Below, piece after piece: positions 1 to 9,276 of a DNA stretch of 64,000 nt. Below the pieces are notes generated by a model, which made no database searches, had not been told where the DNA came from, and worked only from the letters and a program-made list of their open reading frames with translations. This DNA comes from Streptomyces sp. NBC_01210 (GTDB lineage: Bacteria > Actinomycetota > Actinomycetes > Streptomycetales > Streptomycetaceae), in contig NZ_CP108549.1 in NCBI RefSeq assembly GCF_036010325.1, forward strand, positions 1,302,001-1,366,000, read 5' to 3'. Positions within the stretch are counted from its first letter, which is position 1, and each line of letters starts with the position of its first letter. The position numbers and the translations under genes are program-made.

Positions 1-495
1 CGCAGCTGAGCTCCTGGTCCAGGAGAGGGCGTCCGGCCCGGTGGACGGTGAGGCGGCTCGCGAGGGTGCCCGGCTGCTCGCCGTACCGGCCGAGGATCTG
101 CTCCTCGCGGAGCACCAGCCGTGCGGTGGCGGCGAGTTCGACACGGGTGCGCATCCGCAGATCGCTGCCGCGCGCGGAGACGAGGGGTTCCGGAAGCCAG
201 CGCAGTTCGGCGTCGTCACCCACCTTCAACCGGACGTCGTAGCGGGCCTGTTCGGGGATGCGTCCGGGCAGGGCGATGGTCGCTGCGGCGGAGTCGACGG
301 CAAGCCGTGTGCCGTCCTCCACCTGCACGTCGATGGCGAGCCGGTCACCGCCGAGCGGTGCGCTCATCGCGCCGACGACAGTAACCCGGGTGTATGGACC
401 CGTGGCCCGGGTGCGGCGCAGTGCGAGCGGCCCGTCGCTCTCCAGTACGGGCAGGCCGTCCCGGGTGGCGACGATACGGGCCGTGGCCTGGATGC

Positions 496-499
<4 letters not shown>
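1..499 (-). CDS. ureD: Urease accessory protein UreD (partial, C-terminus beyond window)
   Basis: This is the last gene of the urease operon. UreD works with UreF and UreG in the cytoplasm as the scaffold that loads nickel into apo-urease. The visible 166 residues start [19 protein letters not shown] and continue with the beta-rich UreD pattern, including [14 protein letters not shown]. The ATG overlaps the ureG stop as ATGA, so the two are probably translationally coupled. The reading frame is still open at base 1, so the C-terminal part lies outside the window. Confidence 0.9.
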
Positions 500-1173
<674 letters not shown>

Positions 1174-1192
1174 GGTGCGGCTCCTGTTGGTC

Positions 1193-1867
1193 CTACGAGG
1201 CGAAGAGGCGTACGGGCCAGGCTGCGTGTGCCTCCGCGGTGAGGTCGAGCAGCGGGGCGGAGGCGGCGGGCAGCGCGTCGAGTCCTTCGACGGCCGCCTC
1301 GGCCGCTGCCCGCGCGGCCTGCTGGGCGACCGCGTCGAGTTCGGGCGCCAGCCGGGCCAGTACCGCCGTCGCCTCGAAGGGGTCGAGGCTGAGGAGGCGT
1401 ACGGCCGCGGTGGCCGGGCCACTGACCGCCTCGTACACGGCGCAGTGTGCCGCGTCCTCGGGGCCGAGGGCTGCGGAGCGGGCGGCGAGCCCCAGCACGA
1501 TCGGCTGGTGTGCGCCGCGCGGGCGGGCCGCTGCGAGCGCGTCGAGCTCCTGGCTCGGCCAGGTGGAACGGGCGGCCCGCATCATCTGCCGGCCGAGTTT
1601 GCGGGCGGTGGCCCGCAGGGCGGGCGAGGGGGTACGGGCGTCGGCGGCCTCGTCGAGCGCCAGCGCGTCGAGGCCCAGGGCGGCCGCGGCGGCGAGCGCC
1701 GCCGCGGTGAGGCCGGTGGTGTGCAGCCGGCCCCGGCAGAAGTCCGCCAGGTCCCGGGCATCGCGTATGCGTCCTGCCTTGACGGCCGGTTCGGCACCGC
1801 CGGAGTGGGCGTGGCCACCGGCGGGGAACCGGCCGTCGGCGAGGACGAGGAGTGCGGCGCGGCTCAT
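1193..1867 (-). CDS. ureF: Urease accessory protein UreF
   Basis: UreF regulates the UreG GTPase and bridges it to UreD on apo-urease. The 224-residue, Ala-rich helical protein begins [21 protein letters not shown]; the [11 protein letters not shown] stretch is the UreF hallmark. I chose this ATG because it lies 10 bases after the ureC stop and begins directly at the family domain, while the longer frame overlaps ureC. It is cytoplasmic and cotranscribed with ureABC and ureGD. Confidence 0.93.
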   Translation of the reverse strand: MSRAALLVLADGRFPAGGHAHSGGAEPAVKAGRIRDARDLADFCRGRLHTTGLTAAALAAAAALGLDALALDEAADARTPSPALRATARKLGRQMMRAARSTWPSQELDALAAARPRGAHQPIVLGLAARSAALGPEDAAHCAVYEAVSGPATAAVRLLSLDPFEATAVLARLAPELDAVAQQAARAAAEAAVEGLDALPAASAPLLDLTAEAHAAWPVRLFAS

Positions 1868-1877
1868 CGCGTACTCA

Positions 1878-3599
1878 TCAGAAAAGGAAGTAGCGCTGTG
1901 CCATGGGCAGTTCCGCCGCCGGTGCGGGCTCGACCACATCGCCGTCGATGGTCACCGTGAAGGTGTCGGCGTCGACCTCGACACGAGGCAGCGCGTCGTT
2001 CTCACGCATGTCGGCCTTGGTGATCCGCCGGGTGTTCTTGATGGGCACGAACTGCTTGCCCAGGCCCAGGCGTTCGGGCAGTCCGTCCTCGATCGCCGCC
2101 TCGGCGACGAAGTTGAACGAGCTCACCGACGCCGCCCGGCCCAGCGCGCCGAACATCGGCCGCGGCAGCACCGGCTGCGGAGTGGGAATGGAGGCGTTGG
2201 CGTCGCCCATCTGCGCGTACGCGATCTGGCCGCCCTTGATGACGAGCTGCGGCTTGACGCCGAAGAACGCCGGCTCCCAGAGCACCAGGTCGGCGAGTTT
2301 TCCCGTCTCGACCGAGCCGATCTCGTGGTCGAGGCCCTGAGCGACCGCCGGGTTGATCGTGTATTTGGCGACATAGCGACGTGCGCGGTGGTTGTCGGCG
2401 CGGCCGTCGCCGGGCAGTGCTCCGCGGCGCTTCTTCATGACGTGTGCGGTCTGCCAGGTACGCATCACCACCTCGCCGATGCGCCCCATGGCCTGGGAGT
2501 CGGAGGAGATGATCGAGATGGCGCCGAGGTCGTGCAGGATGTCCTCGGCCGCGATGGTGGAGGGCCGGATCCGGGACTCGGCGAAGGCAAGGTCCTCGGG
2601 AACGGCCGAATTGAGGTGGTGGCAGACCATCAGCATGTCGAGGTGTTCCTCGATGGTGTTGACGGTGTGCGGCCGGGTGGGGTTGGTGGAGCTGGGCAGG
2701 ACGTACGGCTCGGAGACCACGGTGATGATGTCCGGTGCATGCCCTCCGCCCGCACCTTCGGTGTGGTACGCGTGGATGGTGCGTCCGGCGATGGCGGCGA
2801 GTGTGTCCCCGACGAAGCCCGCCTCGTTCAGCGTGTCCGTGTGGATGGCGAGCTGCGCGCCGGTCTCCTCACACACGCTCAGACAGGCGTCGATGACAGC
2901 AGGGGTCGACCCCCAGTCCTCGTGGATCTTGAATCCGAGCGCTCCGCCGCGCAGTTGGGAGTGCATGGCCTCGCGGGACATCGTGTTGCCCTTGCCGAGC
3001 AGCCCGATATTGACGGGGAGGGTGTCCAGCGCCTCGAACATCCGGGCAAGGTGCCAGGGGCCCGGGGTGATGGTGGTGGCCTTGGTGCCCTCGGCCGGTC
3101 CGGTGCCACCGCCGACGAGAGTGGTGACGCCGGTCGCCAGGGCCTGGTCGATGAGGGTCGGCGAGATGAAGTGGACGTGCGCGTCGATGGCGCCGGCGGT
3201 GACGATCTTCCCGTTGCCGGCGATGACTTCGGTCTCGGGACCGATGACGAGATCGGCGTGTACGCCGTCCATCGTGTCCGGGTTGCCGGCCTTGCCGATG
3301 CCGGTGATCCGGCCGTCGCGGATGCCGATGTCGGCCTTGACGATGCCCCAGTGGTCGATGATGACGACACCGGTGACGACCGTGTCGGGTGCGCCTTCGG
3401 CCCGTGTCGTACGGGACTGGCCCATCGACTCGCGGATCACCTTGCCGCCGCCGAACACGGCCTCGTCGCCCGCGAGTCCGGGCCCGCCGGACCGGTCCTC
3501 CTCGATCTCGACGAGCAGGTCGGTGTCGGCGAGCCGGATACGGTCGCCGGTGGTGGGGCCGAAGAGATCGGTGTAGACGGCGCGGTTCAGCTCAGGCAT
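1878..3599 (-). CDS. ureC: Urease alpha subunit (catalytic, nickel-containing)
   Basis: This is the catalytic subunit that hydrolyses urea to ammonia and carbamate. At 573 residues it is full length. Visible landmarks are the metal-binding AIDAHVHF motif, FKIHEDWG containing the Lys that is carbamylated to bridge both nickel ions, AIHTDTLNE, and the mobile-flap motif MVCHHL with the catalytic His. The start at 3599 ([15 protein letters not shown]) is the family start and overlaps the ureB 3' end by 8 bases. Nothing suggests loss of function. Confidence 0.98.
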   Translation of the reverse strand: MPELNRAVYTDLFGPTTGDRIRLADTDLLVEIEEDRSGGPGLAGDEAVFGGGKVIRESMGQSRTTRAEGAPDTVVTGVVIIDHWGIVKADIGIRDGRITGIGKAGNPDTMDGVHADLVIGPETEVIAGNGKIVTAGAIDAHVHFISPTLIDQALATGVTTLVGGGTGPAEGTKATTITPGPWHLARMFEALDTLPVNIGLLGKGNTMSREAMHSQLRGGALGFKIHEDWGSTPAVIDACLSVCEETGAQLAIHTDTLNEAGFVGDTLAAIAGRTIHAYHTEGAGGGHAPDIITVVSEPYVLPSSTNPTRPHTVNTIEEHLDMLMVCHHLNSAVPEDLAFAESRIRPSTIAAEDILHDLGAISIISSDSQAMGRIGEVVMRTWQTAHVMKKRRGALPGDGRADNHRARRYVAKYTINPAVAQGLDHEIGSVETGKLADLVLWEPAFFGVKPQLVIKGGQIAYAQMGDANASIPTPQPVLPRPMFGALGRAASVSSFNFVAEAAIEDGLPERLGLGKQFVPIKNTRRITKADMRENDALPRVEVDADTFTVTIDGDVVEPAPAAELPMAQRYFLF

Positions 3600-3903
3600 C
3601 GAGGGGTCCTCCGGTCTCGCCGCGCAGCCCCGGGACGACACGCGCTCCGGTGAAGGGGACGAGTTCGACGTCGACGGGGATGCCGGGCTCGAAGCGCACG
3701 GCGGTTCCCGCGGCGATGTTCAGCCGCTTGCCGCGGGCGGCCGCGCGGTCGAAGTCCAGACCGGGGTTCGCCTCGGCGAAGTGGTAGTGGGAGCCGACCT
3801 GGACGGGCCGGTCGGCAGTGTTGACGACAGCGAGGCGGGTGACCTCACGGCCCTTGTTGAGTGCGATGGAGCCGTCGGCGAAAAGGATCTCTCCCGGGAT
3901 CAT
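3592..3903 (-). CDS. ureB: Urease beta subunit
   Basis: This structural subunit is 103 residues. It begins [11 protein letters not shown] and contains the diagnostic [18 protein letters not shown] segment and the RFEPG turn. It packs with UreA and UreC in the urease core. A longer frame would add N-terminal residues overlapping ureA; the family start at 3903 is preferred. The 3' end overlaps ureC by 8 bases, consistent with coupled translation of the subunits. Confidence 0.96.
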   Translation of the reverse strand: MIPGEILFADGSIALNKGREVTRLAVVNTADRPVQVGSHYHFAEANPGLDFDRAAARGKRLNIAAGTAVRFEPGIPVDVELVPFTGARVVPGLRGETGGPLDA

Positions 3904-3913
3904 CTGCGTCCCC

Positions 3914-4216
3914 TCAGACGATCGGGTCATGGACGGTGACGAGCTTGGTGCCATCCGGGAAGGTCGCCTCGACCTGGACGTCGTGGATCATCTCGGGGAT
4001 GCCCTCCATGACGTCGGCGCGGGTGAGGACCTTGCGTCCCGAGGCCATGAGTTCGGCGACGGTACGGCCGTCCCTCGCGCCTTCGAGTATGTGCGAGGTG
4101 ATCAGCGCGACGGACTCGGGATGATTCAGCAGCACCCCGCGCTCGCGGCGCTTCTCCGCGACGTCGGCGGCCACATGAATGAGCAGTCGTTCCTGCTCGT
4201 GCGGGGAGAGTTGCAT
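3914..4216 (-). CDS. ureA: Urease gamma subunit
   Basis: This is the first gene of the urease operon. The 100-residue subunit starts [23 protein letters not shown] and contains [12 protein letters not shown], the TVAELMASG stretch and the [23 protein letters not shown] terminus region typical of UreA. It is separate from ureB, as in most bacteria with three structural subunits. The ten-base gap to ureB suggests one transcript read from a promoter upstream of 4217. Confidence 0.97.
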   Translation of the reverse strand: MQLSPHEQERLLIHVAADVAEKRRERGVLLNHPESVALITSHILEGARDGRTVAELMASGRKVLTRADVMEGIPEMIHDVQVEATFPDGTKLVTVHDPIV

Positions 4217-4347
4217 GGGCCCACCTCACTGTCGTCCGGCCCCGCCTGGACGCAGCGGGAACGCAGCTCACTTCACACTCTGCTGAGCTGTGTGCGGGAG
4301 TCTCCCGACCTGGGGGTGAACGGTAAGGCGCAAGTTTTTCCGGCGCG
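4217..4347. promoter_or_regulatory. Urease operon upstream region with a weak dyad
   Basis: This is the non-coding gap between ureA and the tetR-family gene, both read leftward. It must hold the urease promoter unless tetR is cotranscribed. At 4274-4294 a 21-base dyad has CACAC/GTGTG outer arms and GCT/AGC inner arms. No confident -35/-10 pair is visible. The dyad is only a candidate binding site. Confidence 0.3.
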
Positions 4348-4968
4348 TTAACTGGTCTTGGGATCTCCCATGGACATCAGCGCCCGGAGTCCGTCCTCCA
4401 GGACCTCGACCTGCACATCGCCGAAGAGCGCCTGCTGGGCGATGAAGCCCTGGGCGGTGGCGATGAGGGTGCGGGCGACATGGTCGGCGGGTACGTCGGC
4501 GGCCATCAGACCGTTGTCGCGGTAGGCGTCCACGACCTTCGCCCAGGCCTGGCGCATGGCGCTGTATCCCTCGTCCAGCGTGGCAGCGAGCTGCTCGTTG
4601 CGCAGGGTCTCGGTCCACACCTGCACGATCAGCCGCGCAAAGGCCTGCCGGTCTCCGCCGGGCACCTGCTCCCCCAACATGCCGCGCAGCACACGGCCGA
4701 GGAGCACGTCGGGGGTGGGCGGCGGGGTGGTCCTCGCGGCGTCGTCGAAAGCTCCGCGGATCGCACTGAACGCCTCGTCGGCGATGGCCGCGATCAGCTC
4801 CTCCTTGCTGCGGAAGTACCGGTAGACCGCGCCGGCCGACAGACCTGCCTCACGCAGGATGTCCTGCATCGATGTGGCGTGGAAGCCGTTGTGGGCGAAG
4901 CAGCGGGCGGCGCCGTCGAGGATCTGACGGCGGCGGGCGTCGAGGTGTTCCTGGGATACGCGGGCCAT
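4348..4968 (-). CDS. TetR/AcrR-family transcriptional regulator
   Basis: This 206-residue one-domain-plus-sensor repressor has its N-terminal DNA-binding region at about residues 10-55. It shows the TetR pattern RRRQILDGAARCFAHNGFHATSM, then DILREAGLSAGAVYRYFRSKEEL, ending the recognition helix. The C-terminal helical region should bind an unknown ligand. It faces the disrupted membrane gene at 5076, and two near-identical AAAACGAAC elements lie between them, so autoregulation and control of that gene are likely. It is not obviously linked to urease. Confidence 0.9.
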   Translation of the reverse strand: MARVSQEHLDARRRQILDGAARCFAHNGFHATSMQDILREAGLSAGAVYRYFRSKEELIAAIADEAFSAIRGAFDDAARTTPPPTPDVLLGRVLRGMLGEQVPGGDRQAFARLIVQVWTETLRNEQLAATLDEGYSAMRQAWAKVVDAYRDNGLMAADVPADHVARTLIATAQGFIAQQALFGDVQVEVLEDGLRALMSMGDPKTS

Positions 4969-4980
4969 GACCCCAACCTA

Positions 4981-5047
4981 AAACGAACATTCATTCTTGA
5001 CAAGGAGGCGACTCGGCGGGAAAGTGGGGCCAGAACCAAAAACGAAC
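4981..5047. promoter_or_regulatory. Candidate TetR operators (two AAAACGAAC repeats)
   Basis: The divergent gap contains AAAACGAAC twice, at 4981-4989 and 5039-5047. Each is followed by a T/C-rich continuation (ATTCATTCTTG and GATCCTTCTCT). They are about 58 bases apart, close to five and a half helical turns, and lie between the regulator and the facing membrane gene. Duplicated elements in this position fit binding by the adjacent TetR protein. This is inferred from position and repetition only. Confidence 0.5.
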
Positions 5048-5075
5048 GATCCTTCTCTTTGAATCGAGGGCCATC

Positions 5076-6062
5076 ATGTCCGCTGCGTTCACCCGCCGCA
5101 CGGTCGCGGCGATGGTCCTGATCCCCGCCCTGGTGGCGCTGGCCCTCTAGGCCTTCGCCTGGCCGGCCGCTCGCACCGCGCCCCGCGACGTACCCATCGG
5201 CATCGCCGGACCGGTGGCCGCGACCGCACAGCTGGAGCAGCGATTCGAGCAGCGCGAGGGAGCCTTCGACGTACACCGCTACGACGACGAGGCCGCCGCC
5301 CGCTCCGCGATCGAGGGCCGGGTCGTATACGGAGCGGTGGTCGTCACCGCCGAAGGACCGCGACTGCTGACCGCTTCGGCGGCCAGTCCGGTCGTCGCCC
5401 AGCTCCTCAAGGAGGCCGTCACCGCACAGGCTCCGGCCGGTACGCAGGTGCAGGTCACGGACGTCGCGCCCACATCCTCCGGCGATCCGCGCGGCAGCGC
5501 ACTGGCGGCGAGCATCCTTCCGCTGGCCCTGGCCGGTGTCGCGGCCGGCGCCGCCGTGACCCTGCTGGGGCTGCGCGGGGCCCGCGCGGCGACCGCACTG
5601 ATCGGCATCGCGGTCCTGGTCGGCATCACCGCCGCTGCCCTCGCCGACAGCTGGCTCGGCGTGCTCACCGGCTCCTGGTGGACCGAGGCGGGGGTACTGG
5701 GCCTGACCGTCCTGGCCATCGGCGCGGCCGTGGCCGGACTCGCCGCCCTGATCGGTACGCCGGGGCTCGCCCTCGGAGGACTTCTGATGGTGCTCATCGG
5801 CAACCCGTTCTCGGGTGCCGCGAGCGCGCCCGAACTGCTGCCGGAGCCTGTCGGACTGATCGGCCAGTGGCTGCCGCCGGGCGCGGGCGGGACGCTGCTC
5901 CGGTCGGTTGCGTACTTCGACGGCAACGCCGCCGGGGCCGCGGTCCTCACCCTCTCACTCTGGGCCGCACTCGGACTGGCCGCGGTTCTGGCCGGGCGCC
6001 GTGGCGGACGACCGGTCACCGCCGCGGGAGACCGCGAGGCCGTACCGGTACCTGTCGGCTGA
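5076..6062 (+). pseudogene. Polytopic membrane protein gene (YhgE/DUF3533-like layout) interrupted by an amber codon
   Basis: An ATG at 5076 with a Shine-Dalgarno-like upstream region opens MSAAFTRRTVAAMVLIPAL, an N-terminal membrane segment, but codon 25 (5148-5150) is TAG. The same frame continues without a break for 304 codons: about 110 extracytoplasmic residues, then five to six membrane segments. This layout resembles YhgE/ABC-2-like efflux proteins often paired with TetR regulators. Translation from the internal GTG at 5214 would lose the first membrane helix. A TGG-to-TAG change is the simplest explanation; a sequencing error is possible. Confidence 0.7.
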
Positions 6063-6154
6063 GCTCTTCGAGGCCCATCGAGGCCCATCGACCGGCCGCG
6101 TGCCCCCGCTGTAGCGGACGGGGGCGCGCGGCCTCTTCGCGCGGTGACGTGCGG

Positions 6155-6436
6155 TCAGCCGCGCCGCTCGGGACAGCGGTGCTCGGCGCCCAGACCGAAG
6201 CGCCCCCGTTCGCCGGAAGCGGACGCGACCGAGCCGAGCGAGGAGACCGAGCTGATCACCTGCTCCTCGGCGGCCTCCTGGTCCTTCTCGAGTCGTTCCA
6301 GGTCAGCGGCGGACACCAGCGCCACGAGCGGCTTTCCGTGCCGGGTCACGACGACACGCTCCCCGCCGTAGACAACGCGGTTGATCAGTTCGGCGAGCTC
6401 TGCGCGGGCTTGCGTCACCGGAATCTCGTAGGCCAT
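6155..6436 (-). CDS. Orphan Phd/YefM-family antitoxin-like protein
   Basis: This 93-residue protein has an N-terminal Phd/YefM fold: [20 protein letters not shown], then [23 protein letters not shown]. That domain normally binds operator DNA and neutralises a RelE/Doc-type toxin through its C-terminus. No toxin gene adjoins it; the next gene downstream is read in the opposite direction. The C-terminal 30 residues are Ser/Gly-rich and end HRCPERRG. The start at 6436 is preferred over ATGs 12 to 15 bases upstream because a TATGAT -10 box ends 7 bases before it, suggesting a leaderless message. Confidence 0.8.
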   Translation of the reverse strand: MAYEIPVTQARAELAELINRVVYGGERVVVTRHGKPLVALVSAADLERLEKDQEAAEEQVISSVSSLGSVASASGERGRFGLGAEHRCPERRG

Positions 6437-6506
6437 GCTCCCCATCATAACGGCCTGTACGTCCTGTACATTTTTTACAGAGGCCGCATCCGAGGAGAGG
6501 TACGCC
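6437..6506. promoter_or_regulatory. Shared promoter/operator between antitoxin and ClpP paralogue
   Basis: This 70-base divergent gap contains CCTGTAC twice (6454-6460 and 6463-6469, nine bases apart) and an inverted repeat CTGTA/TACAG at 6464-6468 and 6476-6480 around a T-rich spacer. On the minus strand TATGAT (6448-6443) is a good -10 box for the antitoxin. A clear SD, GAGGAGAGG (6492-6500), precedes clpP. The repeats fit autoregulation by the Phd-type protein acting on both genes. Confidence 0.55.
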
Positions 6507-7142
6507 ATGAGCCGCCCTGCCGCCCGCTACGTCCTGCCCGAGTTCACCGAGCGCACCAGTGCGGGATCCCGCACCCGCGACCCGTACTCGAAGCTGCTCG
6601 AGGAGCGGATCATCTTCCTCGGGACCGCCGTCGACGACACCTCCGCCAACGACGTGATCGCGCAGTTTCTGCATCTCGAGTACGCCGCCCCCGACCGGGA
6701 CATCAGCCTGTACATCAACTCCCCCGGCGGCTCGCTCAGCGCCATGTCCGCGATCTACGACACGATGCAGGTGGTCACCTGTGACGTGGAGACGACCTGC
6801 CTGGGCCAGGCCGCCTCAACCGCCGCACTGCTGCTCGCCGCCGGTGCCCCGGGCAAGCGGATGGCGCTGCCCGGCGCCCGGATCGTCGTCCAGCAGCCCG
6901 CCACCGAGGAGCAGTTGTGGGGCCGGCCGTCCGATCTGGAGATCCAGGCACAGGAGTTGCTGCGGCTGCGTGCCCAACTCGCCGAGATGCTCGTACGCCA
7001 CACCGGCCAGACCCCGGAGCGGATCGCCGCCGACCTGGAGCGCGACAAGATCTTCGACGCCGAGGACGCCAAGGCGTACGGACTGGTGGACCACGTCATC
7101 AAGAACCGCAAGACCTCGCTCATCAACCCCGGTGCGCGGTGA
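6507..7142 (+). CDS. ClpP-like protease paralogue with catalytic His replaced by Gln
   Basis: This 211-residue ClpP-fold protein has INSPGGS at 70-76 and the nucleophile motif GQAAS with Ser104. The third triad residue, Asp180, is in LERDKIF, and the C-terminal AYGLVDHVI is typical. The His that belongs 25 residues after the serine is Gln129 (ARIVVQQP instead of ARVxIHQP). The protein may therefore be inactive, or act as a structural or regulatory subunit in a mixed ClpP ring. It faces the orphan antitoxin and is followed within 8 bases by a small helical protein. The start at 6507 has a strong SD. Confidence 0.85.
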   Translation: MSRPAARYVLPEFTERTSAGSRTRDPYSKLLEERIIFLGTAVDDTSANDVIAQFLHLEYAAPDRDISLYINSPGGSLSAMSAIYDTMQVVTCDVETTCLGQAASTAALLLAAGAPGKRMALPGARIVVQQPATEEQLWGRPSDLEIQAQELLRLRAQLAEMLVRHTGQTPERIAADLERDKIFDAEDAKAYGLVDHVIKNRKTSLINPGAR

Positions 7143-7149
7143 GCGCCCG

Positions 7150-7458
7150 ATGCTGCCACCCGAACTGCCGCCGCTGCCCGCACTGACCCGCGCCGAGGCC
7201 GACTTCATCGACAGCTATCTCGAGGTCGTCGATCTGCTGGGGCGGATCAACCCGGCCCGCGCCACGCACACCTACGGCGCACTGCGCGCGGCACAGGCCC
7301 TTCTCGGCCGGGCCGCCGCGCTCAAGGACGCGCTGACGCTGATGCATATGCGCGGCGAGAGCGAAGTGCATGCGGCGACGCTCGCCGAAGCGCTCAGGGT
7401 GCTCGACGGTGAGCGCAGGGCGGGCCGGGTGACGATGCCGCCCGCTTCCATGAGTTGA
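7150..7458 (+). CDS. Small helical protein downstream of the ClpP paralogue
   Basis: This 102-residue protein of unknown function starts MLPPELPPLPALTRAEADFIDSYLE and is predicted almost all helical, with Ala/Leu-rich amphipathic stretches. There is no signal peptide or membrane segment. Its ATG lies 8 bases after the clpP stop and a GGTGAG sequence overlaps that stop, so it is probably in the same operon. Its position suggests a partner, adaptor or regulator of the ClpP paralogue; that is inference from context. Confidence 0.7.
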   Translation: MLPPELPPLPALTRAEADFIDSYLEVVDLLGRINPARATHTYGALRAAQALLGRAAALKDALTLMHMRGESEVHAATLAEALRVLDGERRAGRVTMPPASMS

Positions 7459-7572
7459 CGGGTCCTCCACTCCCGTCTACCGCCATCGGGGTACCGCGCG
7501 GCCTCCCTCATTCGGTGTAGTCGCGATCCAAACGGCGGTACCGCACAACTTGCGCAACCCGACTACCGATCT

Positions 7573-7593
7573 AGCGGAATAAGCCGTTCCGCT
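7573..7593. promoter_or_regulatory. Perfect 7-base inverted repeat
   Basis: AGCGGAA at 7573-7579 and TTCCGCT at 7587-7593 are separated by seven bases. This lies 115 bases past the small helical gene and well upstream of the riboswitch, in a stretch with no gene. No T-run follows, so it could be a weak terminator or an operator. The remainder of 7459-7770 holds nothing else I can support. Confidence 0.35.
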
Positions 7594-7770
7594 GCTGGTA
7601 AGGCGTTCGTCAGGCGTCGCGGACCGATCACCGAAACGGCCCTGTCCACCCGAACAGGTCAGGGGTGACGAGACTCACATACCGTCGTTTCGCACGGAAA
7701 TCCGGCATGGCATGAGTCAAGATCCCTGGGACGACAAGCCCCCGCCACCTCGGCGGGGCGGTCCGGGCGG

Positions 7771-7955
7771 ACGCTGAGTCCTGCCGCCGCTCCGGATGTC
7801 TGGTCGACAGGAGTGCATCGGCAGGAGTGGAGGACCCAAGCAGGACGGGGTGGCCGGGCAGTCCGGTCGTCCCTAGGGGTGAAGCCGCATCAGCGGCCGG
7901 GCATCTTCGTCCGTCCGAACCCGACAGGTCATCCTTCACAGGCGGTTGACGAAGG
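7771..7955 (+). promoter_or_regulatory. ydaO-type cyclic di-AMP riboswitch
   Basis: The leader of the NlpC/P60 gene carries the conserved blocks of the ydaO class in order: GAGTCCTGCCGCCG near 7775, GGAGGACCCAAGCAGG near 7829, CTAGGGGTGAAGCCGC near 7872, and CCGAACCCGACAGGTCATCC near 7914 followed by CACAGGCGG. In Streptomyces this class senses c-di-AMP and precedes cell-wall hydrolase genes. The 3' end reaches almost to the SD (GAAGGG) of the gene at 7963. Boundaries are approximate; the identification rests on the conserved blocks and the gene downstream. Confidence 0.85.
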
Positions 7956-7962
7956 GTTGCGC

Positions 7963-8445
7963 ATGACTGCGCAGATTCATGTCCCGTCTCTGACCATGAT
8001 GTCCCGGGCGGGTGCCGTATCGGCCCTGACTCTTGCCGCCGTCGGCGGCACCCTGGTGGCGCCGGGCGCCACTACCGAAGCCAACGCGGCCACGGCCTAT
8101 GCGAGCAAAGCTCTCAAAGTGGCCGCGTCGAAGAGGGGATCGCCGTACAGGTACGGCGCCTCGGGCCCGCACCGGTTCGACTGCTCGGGCCTGACGTTCT
8201 ACTCGTACAAGAACGTCGGCAAGAAGCTGCCACGCACCGCCCAGCAGCAGTACAACAGGACCAAGCATGTCTCGGCCGCCTCCCGGCAGCGCGGGGACCT
8301 GGTCTTCTTCCACTCCGGAAGCTCCGTCTACCACGTGGGGATCTACGCCGGCGGCGGCAAGATCTGGCACTCGCCCAAGACCGGCAGCGTGGTGCGGCTG
8401 GAGAAGATCTGGACGAAGCGCGTCTGGTACGGCCGGGTGCGCTGA
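7963..8445 (+). CDS. Secreted NlpC/P60 peptidoglycan hydrolase
   Basis: This is a 160-residue secreted peptidase expected to cleave stem peptides of the cell wall. Residues 1-43 look like a signal peptide ending near EANA. The NlpC/P60 domain fills the rest, with catalytic Cys74 in RFDCSGL, His124 in YHVGIYAGGG and a polar third residue at His136 in WHSPKTG. It has no LysM or SH3 module, so it is a minimal one-domain enzyme. The start at 7963 has GAAGGG upstream; longer in-frame starts would lie inside the riboswitch. Confidence 0.93.
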   Translation: MTAQIHVPSLTMMSRAGAVSALTLAAVGGTLVAPGATTEANAATAYASKALKVAASKRGSPYRYGASGPHRFDCSGLTFYSYKNVGKKLPRTAQQQYNRTKHVSAASRQRGDLVFFHSGSSVYHVGIYAGGGKIWHSPKTGSVVRLEKIWTKRVWYGRVR

Positions 8446-8455
8446 CGACCGGCGG

Positions 8456-8483
8456 CTCACCGCTCACGTCTCACCGCTCACGT
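8456..8483. repeat. Two exact tandem copies of a 14-base unit
   Basis: CTCACCGCTCACGT occurs at 8456-8469 and again at 8470-8483, followed by a decayed third copy starting CTCGCCGCTCTCGG. The array sits in the convergent gap between the NlpC/P60 gene and the LysE gene. It is most likely slipped-strand duplication with no assigned function. Confidence 0.8.
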
Positions 8484-8564
8484 CTCGCCGCTCTCGGCTG
8501 ATCGCTCACGGTCCGCCGGTCGTCGACGGTTGTCGGCGACCGGCGTACCGGGCCGGCCAAAGGC

Positions 8565-9194
8565 TCAGTGCGCCAGCGGCTCGGCCAGCAGCGTCACGCC
8601 CAGCGCAGTGAGGGCCCCACCGGTGACGCCTTCCACGGCCCGGGTCGTGCGCGGGCGGCGCAGCCATTGACCGAGGCGGTCCACCAGCAGTGCCACCAGC
8701 GGGAACCAGAGCAGAGCCAGTACGACGACGACGGCGGCGAGCAGGAAGGTGCGCGTCAGCACCGGAACGCCGTCCGGCACGAACTGCGGGAGCAGGCTGA
8801 GAAAGAGCACCGGGGCCTTTGGATTGAGGACGTTGGTGAGGAAGCCCTGCCGCAGACTGCGCCCCGTGCCGCCGGCCGGCTGCGCCTCCGGGTCCTGCAC
8901 GGCGAGCTGCGGACGCAGTGCGCCGCGCACCGCCCGTACACCCAGATAGAGCACATAGGCCCCGCCCGCGATCTGCAGCGTCCGGTACAGCACCGGCACG
9001 GCGACCAGCACAGCCGCGAGTCCCGCGACCGCCAGCGCGGTGTGCACCAGCAGTCCCCCCGCGACACCGACGGCGCAGGCCACACCCGCACGCCGGGAGG
9101 CGAGGGCGTTGCGTACGACGACGGTGAAATCCGCTCCCGGCATGGCGACCATGCCCGCGGCGACCCCGGTGAAAGCAACCAGTTGTGCGTCCAT
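8565..9194 (-). CDS. LysE/RhtB-family amino-acid exporter
   Basis: This 209-residue inner-membrane protein has about six hydrophobic segments. It starts MDAQLVAFTGVAAGMVAMPGADF, where PGAD matches the family PGP/PGAD element in the first helix. The central loop contains GFLTNVLNPKAPVLFLSLLPQF, a strong RhtB signature. The start at 9194 is favoured over 9203 because AGGATGG lies at SD distance. It is divergent from a LysR gene, the usual regulator arrangement for this exporter family, so export of an amino acid controlled by LysR is likely. Confidence 0.9.
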   Translation of the reverse strand: MDAQLVAFTGVAAGMVAMPGADFTVVVRNALASRRAGVACAVGVAGGLLVHTALAVAGLAAVLVAVPVLYRTLQIAGGAYVLYLGVRAVRGALRPQLAVQDPEAQPAGGTGRSLRQGFLTNVLNPKAPVLFLSLLPQFVPDGVPVLTRTFLLAAVVVVLALLWFPLVALLVDRLGQWLRRPRTTRAVEGVTGGALTALGVTLLAEPLAH

Positions 9195-9255
9195 GCCCGC
9201 CATCCTGGACCCGCACAGGCCTTAACGTGTACTTGCAATCTTCATGGTCTGCCTA

Positions 9256-9266
9256 AAGCAATGCTT
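9256..9266. promoter_or_regulatory. Candidate LysR-type binding dyad
   Basis: AAGCA-A-TGCTT is a perfect 5-base dyad (9256-9266) in the 82-base gap between the LysE exporter and the lysR gene. LysR regulators usually bind such short interrupted palindromes between themselves and a divergent target. It ends 10 bases before the lysR start codon, a position fitting autorepression. Confidence 0.45.
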
Positions 9267-9276
9267 AAGAGGTGGC

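Noticed and set aside
1239..3653. An 804-codon open frame on the plus strand
   Set aside because: It is antisense to ureF and ureC, which have full functional motifs.
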